Source: Actinomycetota bacterium (lineage in GTDB: Bacteria; Actinomycetota; Thermoleophilia; Miltoncostaeales; Miltoncostaeaceae). Taken from it: a stretch of DNA of 64,000 nt. The position numbers were made by a program, and so were the translations under genes. Numbering within the stretch: the first letter of the stretch is position 1; every line of letters begins with the position of its first letter. A model generated the notes under the pieces. That model was not told the origin of the DNA. It was given only the letters and a program-made list of their open reading frames with translations, and searched no databases. This document shows, one piece after another, positions 49,747-58,604 of the stretch. The stretch spans positions 1 through 64,000 of the forward strand of contig JACJWX010000006.1 in the NCBI GenBank assembly GCA_020636905.1, written 5' to 3'.

Positions 49747-52527
49747 GTGACCGAGACGCCCCACGACGAACCGGATCGCGACGACGAGCTGCGGCGGGAC
49801 ATCTCGCTGCTGGGGCACCTCCTGGGGACGGTCATCACCGAGCAGGGCGGCGAGGAACTGCTCGACGTCGAGGAGCGCATCCGCTTCCTGACGCGGGCGT
49901 TGCGTGACGAGCAGGACCCGGACCGGGAACGACAGATCGAAGCCCAGGTCACCTCGATCATCGAGACCCTGGATCCGGCAGCGACGATCGGCGTGATCCG
50001 GTGCTTCGCGATCTACTTCCAGCTCATCAACGCCGCCGAGCAGCACCACCGCGTCCGTCACGGCCGCCGCCGCGACGCCGAGCGCGAGGAAGACCACACG
50101 CCGCAGCCGGAATCGCTGGCGGCCGCCTTCGCCGAGATCGCGCGGGAGGAGGTGAGTTCCGACCGCCTCGCCGATGTGCTGGGCCGCCTCCGGGTGGAAC
50201 TCGTCGCGACGGCGCATCCCACCGAGATCTCCCGCCAGACGCTGCTCGCCAAGCACCTCGTGGTCGACGAGTGCCTGAACCGCCTGGACAATCCGGACAT
50301 CACTCCCCGAGAGCGCCGAGACGTGATCGACGAGCTGCTCGAGGAGATCACGATCCTCTGGCAGAGCGACCACCAGCGCGCCCACAAGCCCGCGGTCACC
50401 GACGAGGCGGCGCGGATCCTCTATTTCTTCGAGCGCGTGCTGGTCGACGCCACCATCCGCGTCCACGAGGAGCTGGAGCGCCTGCTCGGGGAGTACGCCC
50501 CGGAGATTCCGCGCCCGGAGCGGGTGCTCAGCTATGCCTCATGGGCGGGTGGCGACCAGGACGGCAATCCGAACTGCACCCCGGACCTGGTGGGGGAGGT
50601 GCTCGGCCGCCACGCCCGCCTCGCACAGCGGCTCCTTCGCGAACGCATCATCGCGCTGTCCCGCTCGCTCTCGGTGTCGAACCAGGTGGCGCCGGTATCA
50701 GCGGAGTTACAGTCGACCATCGCCACCGACATCGCGATGATGCCGGACGTCGCGGGACCCATCGTCGCCCGTGCGCCGAACGAGCCCTATCGACAGAAGC
50801 TCCGCCTGATGGCGCACCGGCTCGATCCCGACGCCGAGCACCCGTATCGCTCCACTGACGAACTGCTCGCCGACGTCCAGCTGATCGTGGAGTCGCTCCG
50901 GGCCGGGCGGGGGCGGCGAATGGCCGATCGAAGCGTCGACGCGCTGGTACGGCAGGCCGAGGTGTTCGGCATCCACCTGGCCCGCCTCGACGTTCGGCAG
51001 CACAGCTCGCGTTTTCAGGCCGCCGCCGCCCACTGGTCCGGACGCGGCGACGGATGGGATGCCCTCGACGAGTCCGAACGCGTGGCCGAGCTCGAGCGGC
51101 TGCTCATGGCGCCCGAGGCCCCCACCGACCCGCCTCCCGCGGGTCCGGTCGAGGACATCACCGAGACCTTCCGCGAGGTCCGGCGCGCCGTCGAACGGTA
51201 CGGCGAGGACGCGGCCGGGATCTGCATCGTCAGCTTCACGCAGCGGACGAGTGATCTGATGGCCGCCCAGCTCGTCGCGCGCATCGCCGGGCTCTGCGAC
51301 GTGAGTTCGACACCCTCACGTTCGGGTGTGGATCTGGTGCCCCTCTTCGAAACGATCGACGACCTGCGACGTGCGCCGGAGATGCTCAAGGGGCTCCTGG
51401 CGCAACCGGCCTACCGCCGCAACGTCGAGGCCCGCGGCGACCGTCAGGTCGTCATGGTGGGGTACTCCGATTCCAACAAGGACGGTGGATACATCGCGGC
51501 CAACTGGGAGCTGTTCCAGGCCCAGGAACGCCTCGCTGACGCCTGCCGCCTGAGCGGCGTCGAACTCACGCTCTTCCACGGCCGCGGCGGGACGACGAGT
51601 CGCGGCGGGGGGTCCACGTACACCGCCGTCATGGGGGGACCCATCGGCACGCTTAACGGGCGGATCCGGATCACCGAGCAGGGTGAAACGCTCACCTACA
51701 AGTACGGCGTCCGTCCTGTCGCGGAACGGAATCTGGACTCGGTGGTGGCGGCGGTGCTGCTGCGGACGCTTCAGGAGGAGGCCTCGATGGGCTTCCCCGG
51801 ACGCCGCCGCGTGTGGGACGAAGCACTCTCCGAAGTCGCGGCCGAGAGCATGGCGACGTACCGGGCATTGGTCTATGAGGATCCGGGCTTCCCGACCTAC
51901 TTCATGCAGGCGAGCCCGATCTCCGAGCTTTCCCTGCTCAACATCGGCAGCAGGCCCGCGCGGCGGCCCGGCGGTGACGGAGGCGGAGTCCGCGTGGAGG
52001 ATCTGCGCGCGATCCCGTGGGTCTTCGCCTGGACCCAGAACCGCCACCTGCTGCCCTCCTGGTACGGGGTGGGAACCGCGCTGAGCGGGTTCGCCGAGCG
52101 CTACCGGGGCGGCATGGACGTGCTCCGCGAGATGTACCGCGAATGGCCGTGGTGGCGGGCGCTGGTGGACAGTTGCCACATGACCATCGGCAAGGCCGAG
52201 ATGCGGATCGCACGCGGGTACAGCGGCCTGGTCGAAGACGAGGCGCTTCGAGATCGGATCTTCAGCCAGGTCGAGGCCGAGTACGGGCGGACGCGCGACA
52301 GTCTGCTGGCGATCGTCGGTGCCGACGAGGTACTGGGCGACAAGCCGTATCTGCGGCGTTCATTCCGTCTGCGCAACCCCTACATCGATCCACTGCACGC
52401 GATCCAGATCCGGCTGCTGCGCGAACTCCGGGCCGCCGGGGACGATGCGGATCTGCGATCGGACGTCGAGCAGCCGCTGCTGTTGACCATTTCGGGGATC
52501 GCCGCTGGAATGCGGAACACCGGCTGA
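49747..52527 (+). CDS. ppc: Phosphoenolpyruvate carboxylase
   Basis: 926 residues, the usual full length. Adds bicarbonate to PEP to make oxaloacetate, replenishing the TCA cycle. Catalytic motifs: VATAHPTE with the essential histidine, ASWAGGDQDGNP, VGYSDSNKDGGY, FHGRGGT and AIPWVFAWTQNR, ending with the terminal MRNTG as in all PEPCs. GTG start. The stop overlaps the ATG of the next gene (TGATG). Confidence 0.98.
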   Translation: MTETPHDEPDRDDELRRDISLLGHLLGTVITEQGGEELLDVEERIRFLTRALRDEQDPDRERQIEAQVTSIIETLDPAATIGVIRCFAIYFQLINAAEQHHRVRHGRRRDAEREEDHTPQPESLAAAFAEIAREEVSSDRLADVLGRLRVELVATAHPTEISRQTLLAKHLVVDECLNRLDNPDITPRERRDVIDELLEEITILWQSDHQRAHKPAVTDEAARILYFFERVLVDATIRVHEELERLLGEYAPEIPRPERVLSYASWAGGDQDGNPNCTPDLVGEVLGRHARLAQRLLRERIIALSRSLSVSNQVAPVSAELQSTIATDIAMMPDVAGPIVARAPNEPYRQKLRLMAHRLDPDAEHPYRSTDELLADVQLIVESLRAGRGRRMADRSVDALVRQAEVFGIHLARLDVRQHSSRFQAAAAHWSGRGDGWDALDESERVAELERLLMAPEAPTDPPPAGPVEDITETFREVRRAVERYGEDAAGICIVSFTQRTSDLMAAQLVARIAGLCDVSSTPSRSGVDLVPLFETIDDLRRAPEMLKGLLAQPAYRRNVEARGDRQVVMVGYSDSNKDGGYIAANWELFQAQERLADACRLSGVELTLFHGRGGTTSRGGGSTYTAVMGGPIGTLNGRIRITEQGETLTYKYGVRPVAERNLDSVVAAVLLRTLQEEASMGFPGRRRVWDEALSEVAAESMATYRALVYEDPGFPTYFMQASPISELSLLNIGSRPARRPGGDGGGVRVEDLRAIPWVFAWTQNRHLLPSWYGVGTALSGFAERYRGGMDVLREMYREWPWWRALVDSCHMTIGKAEMRIARGYSGLVEDEALRDRIFSQVEAEYGRTRDSLLAIVGADEVLGDKPYLRRSFRLRNPYIDPLHAIQIRLLRELRAAGDDADLRSDVEQPLLLTISGIAAGMRNTG

Positions 52528-52907
52528 TGACCCGTCGGTCGACCATCATCGGCGCGCTGGTCGTCGTGGCCATCGGGTTGTGGTTGACCGCGGTGCTCAA
52601 CGCGACCCGCGACAACCTGCGCGTGGACCTTCCCGCGATCTACGCCCAGCTGGGAGGGACCGGTGACTCGGGCGAGTGTCCGGACGTGACGAGGCCCCCC
52701 AGTCGCGAGACACTGCTGGCCGCGCGAGATCTCCGCGATCTGACGCGACGAGATCCGGCGATGGTCGTTCCCAACCCGAATCCGGAGTTCGGCACCCTCA
52801 CAGCCTCGAACGTGAAGACCCTGGTCGCGGGCAACGTCCAGGCATGCGTGCTGGCCGATCCCAACGCCGATCCGCGCTGGGATCGCATCGCCCGGCTGCT
52901 CCGCTGA
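52527..52907 (+). CDS. Small signal-anchored hypothetical protein
   Basis: 126 residues. N-terminal hydrophobic helix (8-26, IIGALVVVAIGLWLTAVL) after MTRRST, so a signal anchor or cleavable signal. The mature part has two cysteines (GECPDV and VQACVL) that could form a disulfide outside the membrane, and ends in a short helix. Coupled to ppc by the overlapping TGATG. No known family recognised; a link to PEPC is not implied beyond cotranscription. Confidence 0.7.
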   Translation: MTRRSTIIGALVVVAIGLWLTAVLNATRDNLRVDLPAIYAQLGGTGDSGECPDVTRPPSRETLLAARDLRDLTRRDPAMVVPNPNPEFGTLTASNVKTLVAGNVQACVLADPNADPRWDRIARLLR

Positions 52908-52913
52908 GACCCG

Positions 52914-54023
52914 TCAGGCCCGGAGGTCGAAGGTCCCCTCTGCTCGGACGACACCGTTCACCAGCACCTCCACCCGATGAACACCGGGATGGTGGGTGCG
53001 CGTGGACATCTGTGCGAGCGAGATCGAGCGGCGCATGGGCTGAGCGCGGTGGGGTTCCAGCGTGCGTTCCCCGATGGTGAAGACGCGTTCCGAGGTGCCC
53101 GCGGGGCGGACGTAGTGCACCCGCAGATGCACGATTGTCGCGATCGCCGTCGATGACCCGTGTTCGAGTCGCCAGCTGACGGCGACGCGTTCACCGATCA
53201 GCGGGGCCGGCGGGTCGATGCGGAGGCCGTCGACGCGAACCTCGTTCGTGCTGGCGGCGCCGAGGATGGCGAACGCGGCCGGGTTCGCTTCCCGCAACAG
53301 TGTCCGCAGCGCATGCCGGATCACGGCCCGACGGCGATCACCGGCATCGCGCATCCAGCGACGCGCGACGTCCAGGACCAGATCGGGGTGGTCCTTGGAC
53401 ACGTCGTTGAGGTTGTTCGCGACGGAACGGCGCACGTAACTGGACGGATCGTCGCGGAGGGCCTCCAGCAACGGGATGATGGGCGTCGGATCACGTCGAA
53501 ACGCGGTGAGCTGGGCGGCCCATGGAAGGCGCGGCCGGGTCCCCTCGCTCACCAGCCGCCGAACCTGCCCGTCCGGATCCGTCGTCCAGCGGGTCAGCGT
53601 CGCCATCGTGAGCTCCGGGTGTACCTCGATGTAGCGCCGGATACTGAACTCGGCGGTGAACCGCCGTGTGAGTTCACGCTGGAACTCGAGGGCCCGTTCC
53701 GGGTGCTCCAGTCCGGCCTCGGCCACCCAGTACACGTACGGGAGGTCGACGAACGAGGCCATTCCTCCGTCCGGCTCCTCCTCGGTCTGGGGCGGTCCGA
53801 GCGCCGCTTCCACGACGTCGGCCGCCACCGGGAACGGCGATGGAAGACACTCGCCGAGCGCACCGGCGATGTGGCGGGCGCGGCCGGTCAGCTCCAGGTC
53901 GTGGAAGCCGTCTCCGGCCCGCTGCAGGAATGCCTCGACGGGAAACGGCGGCCACGCGCGCGCGAGCCGCTCCGCGATCCCGGCGGCCACGTCGGTTCCG
54001 AATCCTGACTTGAGCGATTCCAT
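52914..54023 (-). CDS. alkC: AlkC-type DNA alkylation repair glycosylase
   Basis: 369 residues. HEAT-like repeat region ~1-250 with the AlkC/AlkD signature: RRYIEVHPELTMATLTRWT, QVRRLVSEGTRPRLPWA, DDPSSYVRRSVANNLNDVSKDHPDL (in parts). The C-terminal ~105 residues are beta-rich (VSWRLEHGSSTAIATIVHLRV), matching the Ig-like domain characteristic of AlkC rather than AlkD. It excises 3-methyladenine-type lesions without flipping the base. ATG 54023. Convergent with the hypothetical gene before it. Confidence 0.88.
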   Translation of the reverse strand: MESLKSGFGTDVAAGIAERLARAWPPFPVEAFLQRAGDGFHDLELTGRARHIAGALGECLPSPFPVAADVVEAALGPPQTEEEPDGGMASFVDLPYVYWVAEAGLEHPERALEFQRELTRRFTAEFSIRRYIEVHPELTMATLTRWTTDPDGQVRRLVSEGTRPRLPWAAQLTAFRRDPTPIIPLLEALRDDPSSYVRRSVANNLNDVSKDHPDLVLDVARRWMRDAGDRRRAVIRHALRTLLREANPAAFAILGAASTNEVRVDGLRIDPPAPLIGERVAVSWRLEHGSSTAIATIVHLRVHYVRPAGTSERVFTIGERTLEPHRAQPMRRSISLAQMSTRTHHPGVHRVEVLVNGVVRAEGTFDLRA

Positions 54024-54062
54024 CCGTGCGCGTTGCGAGCGGCGGAGGCGCGGAGAACGTGC

Positions 54063-54130
54063 GCCGCGGGACCGGAGTCCCGCGGCCGGGGGTGCACGTT
54101 GCCCGAATGGCGCGCGGTGTGGTGCGCGCC
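54063..54130 (-). terminator. Two tandem hairpins downstream of the antitoxin-like gene
   Basis: Reading the minus strand after the stop at 54135, the first hairpin is GGCGCGC (54109-54115) with GCGCGCC (54124-54130). The second is GCCGCGGGA (54063-54071) with TCCCGCGGC (54078-54086), a perfect nine-base-pair stem. No U-tract. The 111-nt spacer holds no gene. Confidence 0.6.
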
Positions 54131-54134
54131 GGGC

Positions 54135-54314
54135 CTAGTTGGCGGTGTCGCCCTCGCCGGTCTTCTCCTGGATGAAGTCCTGCGCCTTGTCGATCTTGTC
54201 GGCGTACTTCCCGCCGGTCTTCTCGTCGATCAGATCGCCGGCCTTCTCGACGGCCTTGTCGATCTTCTCGTCGTTCTTGTCGATGAATTCCTTGGCCTTG
54301 TCCAGCATGCCCAT
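54135..54314 (-). CDS. MT0933/Rv0909-like antitoxin family protein (orphan)
   Basis: 59 residues, highly charged and helical: LDKAKEFIDKNDEK, then VEKAGDLIDEKTGGKYADKI and a KAQDFIQEKTGEGD tail. The DEKTGGKYA segment and flanking KAGD/KAQD match the MT0933 antitoxin family of mycobacteria (Rv0909). A strong GAGGAGG lies seven bases before the ATG at 54314. The partner toxin of the family (an Rv0910-like START/SRPBCC protein) is not next to it. A general stress role is also conceivable for such small Lys/Glu-rich proteins. Confidence 0.82.
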   Translation of the reverse strand: MGMLDKAKEFIDKNDEKIDKAVEKAGDLIDEKTGGKYADKIDKAQDFIQEKTGEGDTAN

Positions 54315-54444
54315 GCGGTGCCTCCTCAGACCCGTCGGTGGTGTCGCGTCGCGATGAACACCGTCACCCTTCCAGACGAATGAACGCCATCAGAGGTTAC
54401 GGTCGCATGCGAACGATAGGGCTCCGCCGCCGCGGTCGCCGCCG

Positions 54445-55575
54445 TCAACCGAGGAGTGGGGCACCCGCGGGTTCGTCGTGATTCCCGCCCGGCGTCCCCG
54501 ACACCGCGCCGGCGGGGAGGGTGAACACCACACGGGCGCCCGACGGACGCCGGTTCTCCGCCCAGATCCTGCCTCCCTGGGCCTCGACGAGTCCTCGCGC
54601 GATCGCGAGTCCCAAGCCCGCCCCGGCACCATCCCGGCGACGGCTCGCGTCGCCGCGCCAGAAGTGGTCGAACATCCTGGTGAGCGTCTCATTGCTGAGG
54701 CCCTCACCGCTGTCCTCCACGGTGAGCTGCACCTCGTCGCCACAGGGTTCGACACCGAGCGTGACCCGTCCGTGGGACGGAGTGTGCCGGACGGCGTTCG
54801 CGAGGAGGTTGTCGAGGACGCGGTCGACCTTCTCGGGGGCGCAGCACACCGACGCCGTCCCCGGTGCGACGGCCGCGCTGACCTGGACGCCCTTGGCGCC
54901 GGCCAGCACCCGGGCGCGTTCCAGGGCCCGTTCGACCAGCGCCGCCGCGGGTTCGACCCGCACGTCCAGTCGCAGGTCGCCCGCGTCGAGCCGCGCGAGC
55001 TCGAAGAGGTCGTCGATCATCGCGCCCAGCGCGTCCACTTCGCCACGCATCCGGGTTACGAACTCGCGGGGTTCGGCCAGGCCGTCCTCCACGGCTTCGA
55101 TCATCAGTCGCAGTGACGCGACCGGGCTGCGCAGGTCGTGGCCCGCCCAGGCCACCAGCCGGCGCCGCGCGTCGAACAGCTCCTCGAGCCGGTCGGCCAT
55201 CGCGTTGAATCCGGCGGCGAGCTCATCGAGTTCGGCGGCTCCGCCGCGGGGTGCCCGGGCTGACAGGTCTCCGCCGGCGACGGCCGCCGGTGCGGCCCGG
55301 AGCCGCGTGATCTGCTGGCGGATCCGGCGACTCAGCAGCCATGCCCCGGCGAATGCCGCGGACGCCGCGACACTGGCCCAGCCCAGGACCCGCAGGTCGC
55401 GCCCGCTGAACATGAGCACGCCGGAAAGCATGACGGCGAGCAGCGGGACCGAGACGCCCAGCGCGGCCAGGCCGATCAACTGCATCCGCAACGTGCGTCC
55501 CCGGGAGAGCACCGCCGCGAGACCAAGGCCGGCAACCAGCGCCGCCACTCCCACGGCGAGCGTTTCGGTGATCAC
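54445..55575 (-). CDS. Sensor histidine kinase
   Basis: 376 residues: two or three N-terminal TM helices (~5-75) with almost no external loop, HAMP (~85-140, AELDELAAGFNAMADRLEEL), then the H-box VAWAGHDLRSPVASLRL, N-box DNLLANAVRHTP, G1 VEDSGEGLS and G2 GAGLGLAIARGLVEAQGG. GTG at 55575 overlaps the regulator stop (GTGA), so it pairs with the gene upstream. With little periplasmic part, it probably senses a signal in or at the membrane. Confidence 0.94.
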   Translation of the reverse strand: MITETLAVGVAALVAGLGLAAVLSRGRTLRMQLIGLAALGVSVPLLAVMLSGVLMFSGRDLRVLGWASVAASAAFAGAWLLSRRIRQQITRLRAAPAAVAGGDLSARAPRGGAAELDELAAGFNAMADRLEELFDARRRLVAWAGHDLRSPVASLRLMIEAVEDGLAEPREFVTRMRGEVDALGAMIDDLFELARLDAGDLRLDVRVEPAAALVERALERARVLAGAKGVQVSAAVAPGTASVCCAPEKVDRVLDNLLANAVRHTPSHGRVTLGVEPCGDEVQLTVEDSGEGLSNETLTRMFDHFWRGDASRRRDGAGAGLGLAIARGLVEAQGGRIWAENRRPSGARVVFTLPAGAVSGTPGGNHDEPAGAPLLG

Positions 55576-56261
55576 GGGACGAAGCGGTACCCGACGCCCC
55601 ACACCGTTTCGATGTGGGCGGGGTTTCCGGGGTCGGATTCGAGTTTCTCGCGCAGCCGTCGCACGTGCACCGTCACCGTGCCCGTGTCGACCGCGGGCAG
55701 GTGCCCCCACACGCGATCCATCAACTGGTCGCGGGTGAAGACGTGCCGGGGGTGAGCGGCCATGAACCAGAGCAGATCGAATTCGCGCGCGGTGAGGGCG
55801 ACGTCGCGATCGCCGTCGTGGACCTCGCGCGTGGTCTGGTTGATGGTCAGCGAGCCGTGGGTGAGCACATCGGCCTGGCGCGCGCCCCGGGTTCGCCGCA
55901 GCACCGCGTGGATACGCGCGACGAGTTCGCGCGGTGAGAACGGTTTGGTGACGTAGTCGTCGGCACCGAGTTCGAGGCCGACGATCCGATCGGACTCCCC
56001 GCTGCGGGCGGTCAGCAGGATGATGGGGACGTCGGCCTGGCTGCGGATTCTCCGGCACACCTCGAGGCCGTCGAGACCGGGCAGCATCACGTCCAGCACC
56101 ACGATCGCGGGGGTGGTCGTCCCGAGAGCGGTCAGCGCACTGGGGCCGTCATCGGCTTCAAGCGTCGCGAAACCGTCGTTGACGAGGTACCGGCACACGA
56201 TCTCGCGCACGATGGGCTCGTCGTCCACGACGAGCACGGTGTCTGCGACGGTGGTGGCCAT
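55572..56261 (-). CDS. OmpR/PhoB-family response regulator
   Basis: 229 residues. Receiver: VLVVDDEPIV, IVVLDVMLPGLDG (Asp acceptor), TARSGESDR and YVTKPFSPREL. Winged-helix output domain: REFDLLWFMAAHPRHVFTRDQL, DTGTVTVHVRRLREKLE and VWGVGYRFV. Forms a two-component pair with the overlapping kinase gene. The spacer to 56348 holds no gene. Confidence 0.96.
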   Translation of the reverse strand: MATTVADTVLVVDDEPIVREIVCRYLVNDGFATLEADDGPSALTALGTTTPAIVVLDVMLPGLDGLEVCRRIRSQADVPIILLTARSGESDRIVGLELGADDYVTKPFSPRELVARIHAVLRRTRGARQADVLTHGSLTINQTTREVHDGDRDVALTAREFDLLWFMAAHPRHVFTRDQLMDRVWGHLPAVDTGTVTVHVRRLREKLESDPGNPAHIETVWGVGYRFVP

Positions 56262-56348
56262 GCCGGTCAGGGTACCGCGAGGAGGTTACGCGGACCTTAC
56301 GGCCGGGGCGGTGCACCCCGGCCGCTCGGCCCGTCGTCTCGGTGGGCC

Positions 56349-57059
56349 CTAGGACTTCGGCGCGACGGTGATCTTCGCCACCGGACCGGTCCAGCCGTAC
56401 ACGCTCGTGTCGATGTCGCCCACGCCGGGCACCAGGCCCGGGTGCATCTGGATGACCGCTCCCTCCGGGTCGCGGACGAACGGCGATCCGCCGGCGGGTC
56501 CCGGGATGTGGCTCGCAAGCTGGTTGTTCATCTCGCTGCCGGCGTCATACGCGTTGACGCGCACCGACACGGTGTGCCCCGCGCGGAGCCTGACGCCGTG
56601 GAGACCGGTGAACCCGTCGTTGGTGTTCACCAGCATGGACACCAGACTGAGCCGGTCGCCCGGGCGCCCCCGCACCACGTACGACTGCGACGCTCCCGGG
56701 CCGATCGGGGCGGCGGCGCTGGCACCGACGTCCACTCCCGTGGTGGCCGACCGGACGCCCGGGAGGCTGGAGAACGCGGCGACCGCCGGGCCGTTGTTCG
56801 CGTCTTCCGCGACCCCGGCGACCACGCTCGACGCGAGCGTGCCCGGGCTCCACACCCGGGTGTGGTGATTGTGGACCACCACGAGCGGCGGTGAGAGGGG
56901 CTGTGATCCCGCCGGGGTCAGGTTCTCGACGGTCACGACGTAGTCGCGCATCGCGCGGTCGTGCTTGGCGTGGTTCCCGCCATTGGTCGCGCTGAGTGGA
57001 ACCGCGATTGCCCCCAGGGCGAGCACGGTTGCGCTGATGAGGGTTGGACGATTGAGCAT
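56349..57059 (-). CDS. Secreted Spondin_N-domain protein
   Basis: 236 residues. N-terminal signal sequence (ISATVLALGAIAVPLSA). The main domain matches spondin N: DYVVTVENLTPAGSQPLSPPLVVVHN, VWSPGTLASSVVAGVAEDANNG (both in parts), then NTNDGFTGL and the DAGSEMNNQ stretch. Bacterial members are extracellular and of unknown function. GAGG four to five bases before the ATG at 57059. Downstream of the two-component genes in map order but transcribed separately. Confidence 0.87.
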   Translation of the reverse strand: MLNRPTLISATVLALGAIAVPLSATNGGNHAKHDRAMRDYVVTVENLTPAGSQPLSPPLVVVHNHHTRVWSPGTLASSVVAGVAEDANNGPAVAAFSSLPGVRSATTGVDVGASAAAPIGPGASQSYVVRGRPGDRLSLVSMLVNTNDGFTGLHGVRLRAGHTVSVRVNAYDAGSEMNNQLASHIPGPAGGSPFVRDPEGAVIQMHPGLVPGVGDIDTSVYGWTGPVAKITVAPKS

Positions 57060-57155
57060 GGCACCTCGCAGGCGTGTTGGATGACCTGGAGGCGATGGTT
57101 CCAGCGAGTCCTTACGCGGAGATTGCGATGCTCGGACGCAGCCCTTACGTGTTGG

Positions 57156-57875
57156 CTACAGGAACGTCGGCCCGAACTGCTGCAGCTCGGCGGTGAGCCG
57201 CGTCAGCGTGCCCGTCATCAGCAGGACACCGGTGGCGACCATGACCAGCGCACCCGCCGAGGTGATGACGCGCAGGTGCCGCTTCAGGACCCCGAGCGCG
57301 TCCGTCGCCCGGTGGAAGAACAACCCGGTCAGCAGGAAGGGGATTCCGAGCCCGAGGGAGTAGGCCAGCAGCAGGCCGCCGCCGAGCGCCCAGCTCGCCG
57401 AACTCGCGGCCAGTCCCAGCGCGGCTCCGAGGGCCGGCCCGATGCACGGCGTCCAGCCGACGCCGAACGCCATGCCCGCCAGGGCCGAGCCGACGAGCGT
57501 GGTGGGGCGGTGGGTGACCCTCACCCGTCGATCACGCATGAGGAACGCGGGAACGCCGCGCCCCAGCAGCAGCAGGCCCATCAGGACCATGAAGACCCCG
57601 CCGATCACCTCGAGGGTGCTCCGGCGTTCGGTGAGCAGCGTCCCGAACAGTCCGACGCTCGCCCCGAGCGCCACGAACGCGAGCGAGAAACCGCCCACGA
57701 ACGCTGCGGTGGGGATGAACACGGCCCAGCGGGCATCGCGGCCGCCCTCGTCGAAGCCCACCCCGGAGATGAATCCAAGGTACGCCGGGACCAGCGGCAG
57801 CACACAGGGTGATGCGAACGAGATGAACCCCGCGCTGAAGGCGACGGCGAAACTCACCGGATCGGCACCAAGCAT
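57156..57875 (-). CDS. ccdA: Cytochrome c biogenesis/thiol-disulfide transporter CcdA
   Basis: 239 residues, six TM helices. Redox cysteines are in the family positions: SFASPCVLPLVPAYLGF and GVGWTPCIGPALGAALG. CcdA moves electrons from cytosolic thioredoxin to outside thiol proteins, as required for haem attachment to cytochrome c. The ATG at 57875 has GGAGG directly adjoining it, too close to be a normal ribosome-binding site; GTG 57893 is an alternative start. Upstream frame to 57962 is less likely. Confidence 0.92.
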   Translation of the reverse strand: MLGADPVSFAVAFSAGFISFASPCVLPLVPAYLGFISGVGFDEGGRDARWAVFIPTAAFVGGFSLAFVALGASVGLFGTLLTERRSTLEVIGGVFMVLMGLLLLGRGVPAFLMRDRRVRVTHRPTTLVGSALAGMAFGVGWTPCIGPALGAALGLAASSASWALGGGLLLAYSLGLGIPFLLTGLFFHRATDALGVLKRHLRVITSAGALVMVATGVLLMTGTLTRLTAELQQFGPTFL

Positions 57876-57975
57876 CCTCCGAGCATGCCACACCCGGGCC
57901 GGTCCTCGGGGGCGACCGGCGACGGCTTCGTCGATCGCGTACCCGCTGACATTGACTGTCATTTCGGCAGCTCGG

Positions 57976-57981
57976 TAGCCT
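57976..57981 (+). promoter_or_regulatory. -10 hexamer (TAGCCT) of a probable leaderless promoter
   Basis: TAGCCT ends seven bases before the ATG of the TetR gene. The bases between are a G-run (TCGGGGG) that could also serve as a poor ribosome-binding site, so leaderless translation is likely but not certain. Confidence 0.4.
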
Positions 57982-57988
57982 TCGGGGG

Positions 57989-58597
57989 ATGAGCACCGAG
58001 CCGACCCTTCGCGCCCTCCGCGGCGAACGCACGCGACTGCAGATCGCCGAGTCGGCGCTTCGCCTGTTTGCCGAGCGCGGATACACGGAGACGACCGTCC
58101 AGGACATCGCGACCGACGCGCTCATCTCGCCGCGAACGTTCTATCGCTACTTCGCCACGAAGGACGACCCGCTGTTCCATCGCAATGAGCAGGCGTTCGG
58201 CGTGTTCCACACGGTGCTCACGGGCCGGATCGCGACGGACGGTCCGTGGGTGGCCGTCCGCGACGCCACACACGCGCTGGGATCCGAGATCGAGTCGCGG
58301 TCAGACGAGCTGCTTCCCCGCTACCGGCTCATCTTCGCCACTCCGGCCCTGTGCGCCAGGGAGCGCGAGGACATGCGGCGCTACGTCACCGCAGTGGCCG
58401 ACGCACTCCAGACGACCATCGATCCGAGCCCGCTCCTGGAACGCTCGGCATGGATGCTCGGCGGAGCGGTCGGGAGCCTGATGGACGAGAGCCTGCGCCT
58501 GTGGGCCAGCCGGAAGGGGCGCCCCGACCTCTCGACGATCCTCGACGAGGGACTCCGGCTCGTGCGCCGTCCGTTGCGGCGCTGGCCCGGCACCTGA
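57989..58597 (+). CDS. TetR-family transcriptional regulator
   Basis: 202 residues. N-terminal helix-turn-helix (~20-65): LQIAESALRLFAERGYTETT, VQDIATDALISPRTFYRYFATKDD, the classical TetR signature. The helical C-terminal ligand domain is unassigned. It is divergent from ccdA and convergent with the Bax-inhibitor gene; either it or a distant gene could be its target. Confidence 0.94.
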   Translation: MSTEPTLRALRGERTRLQIAESALRLFAERGYTETTVQDIATDALISPRTFYRYFATKDDPLFHRNEQAFGVFHTVLTGRIATDGPWVAVRDATHALGSEIESRSDELLPRYRLIFATPALCAREREDMRRYVTAVADALQTTIDPSPLLERSAWMLGGAVGSLMDESLRLWASRKGRPDLSTILDEGLRLVRRPLRRWPGT

Positions 58598-58604
58598 CGC
58601 GGCA

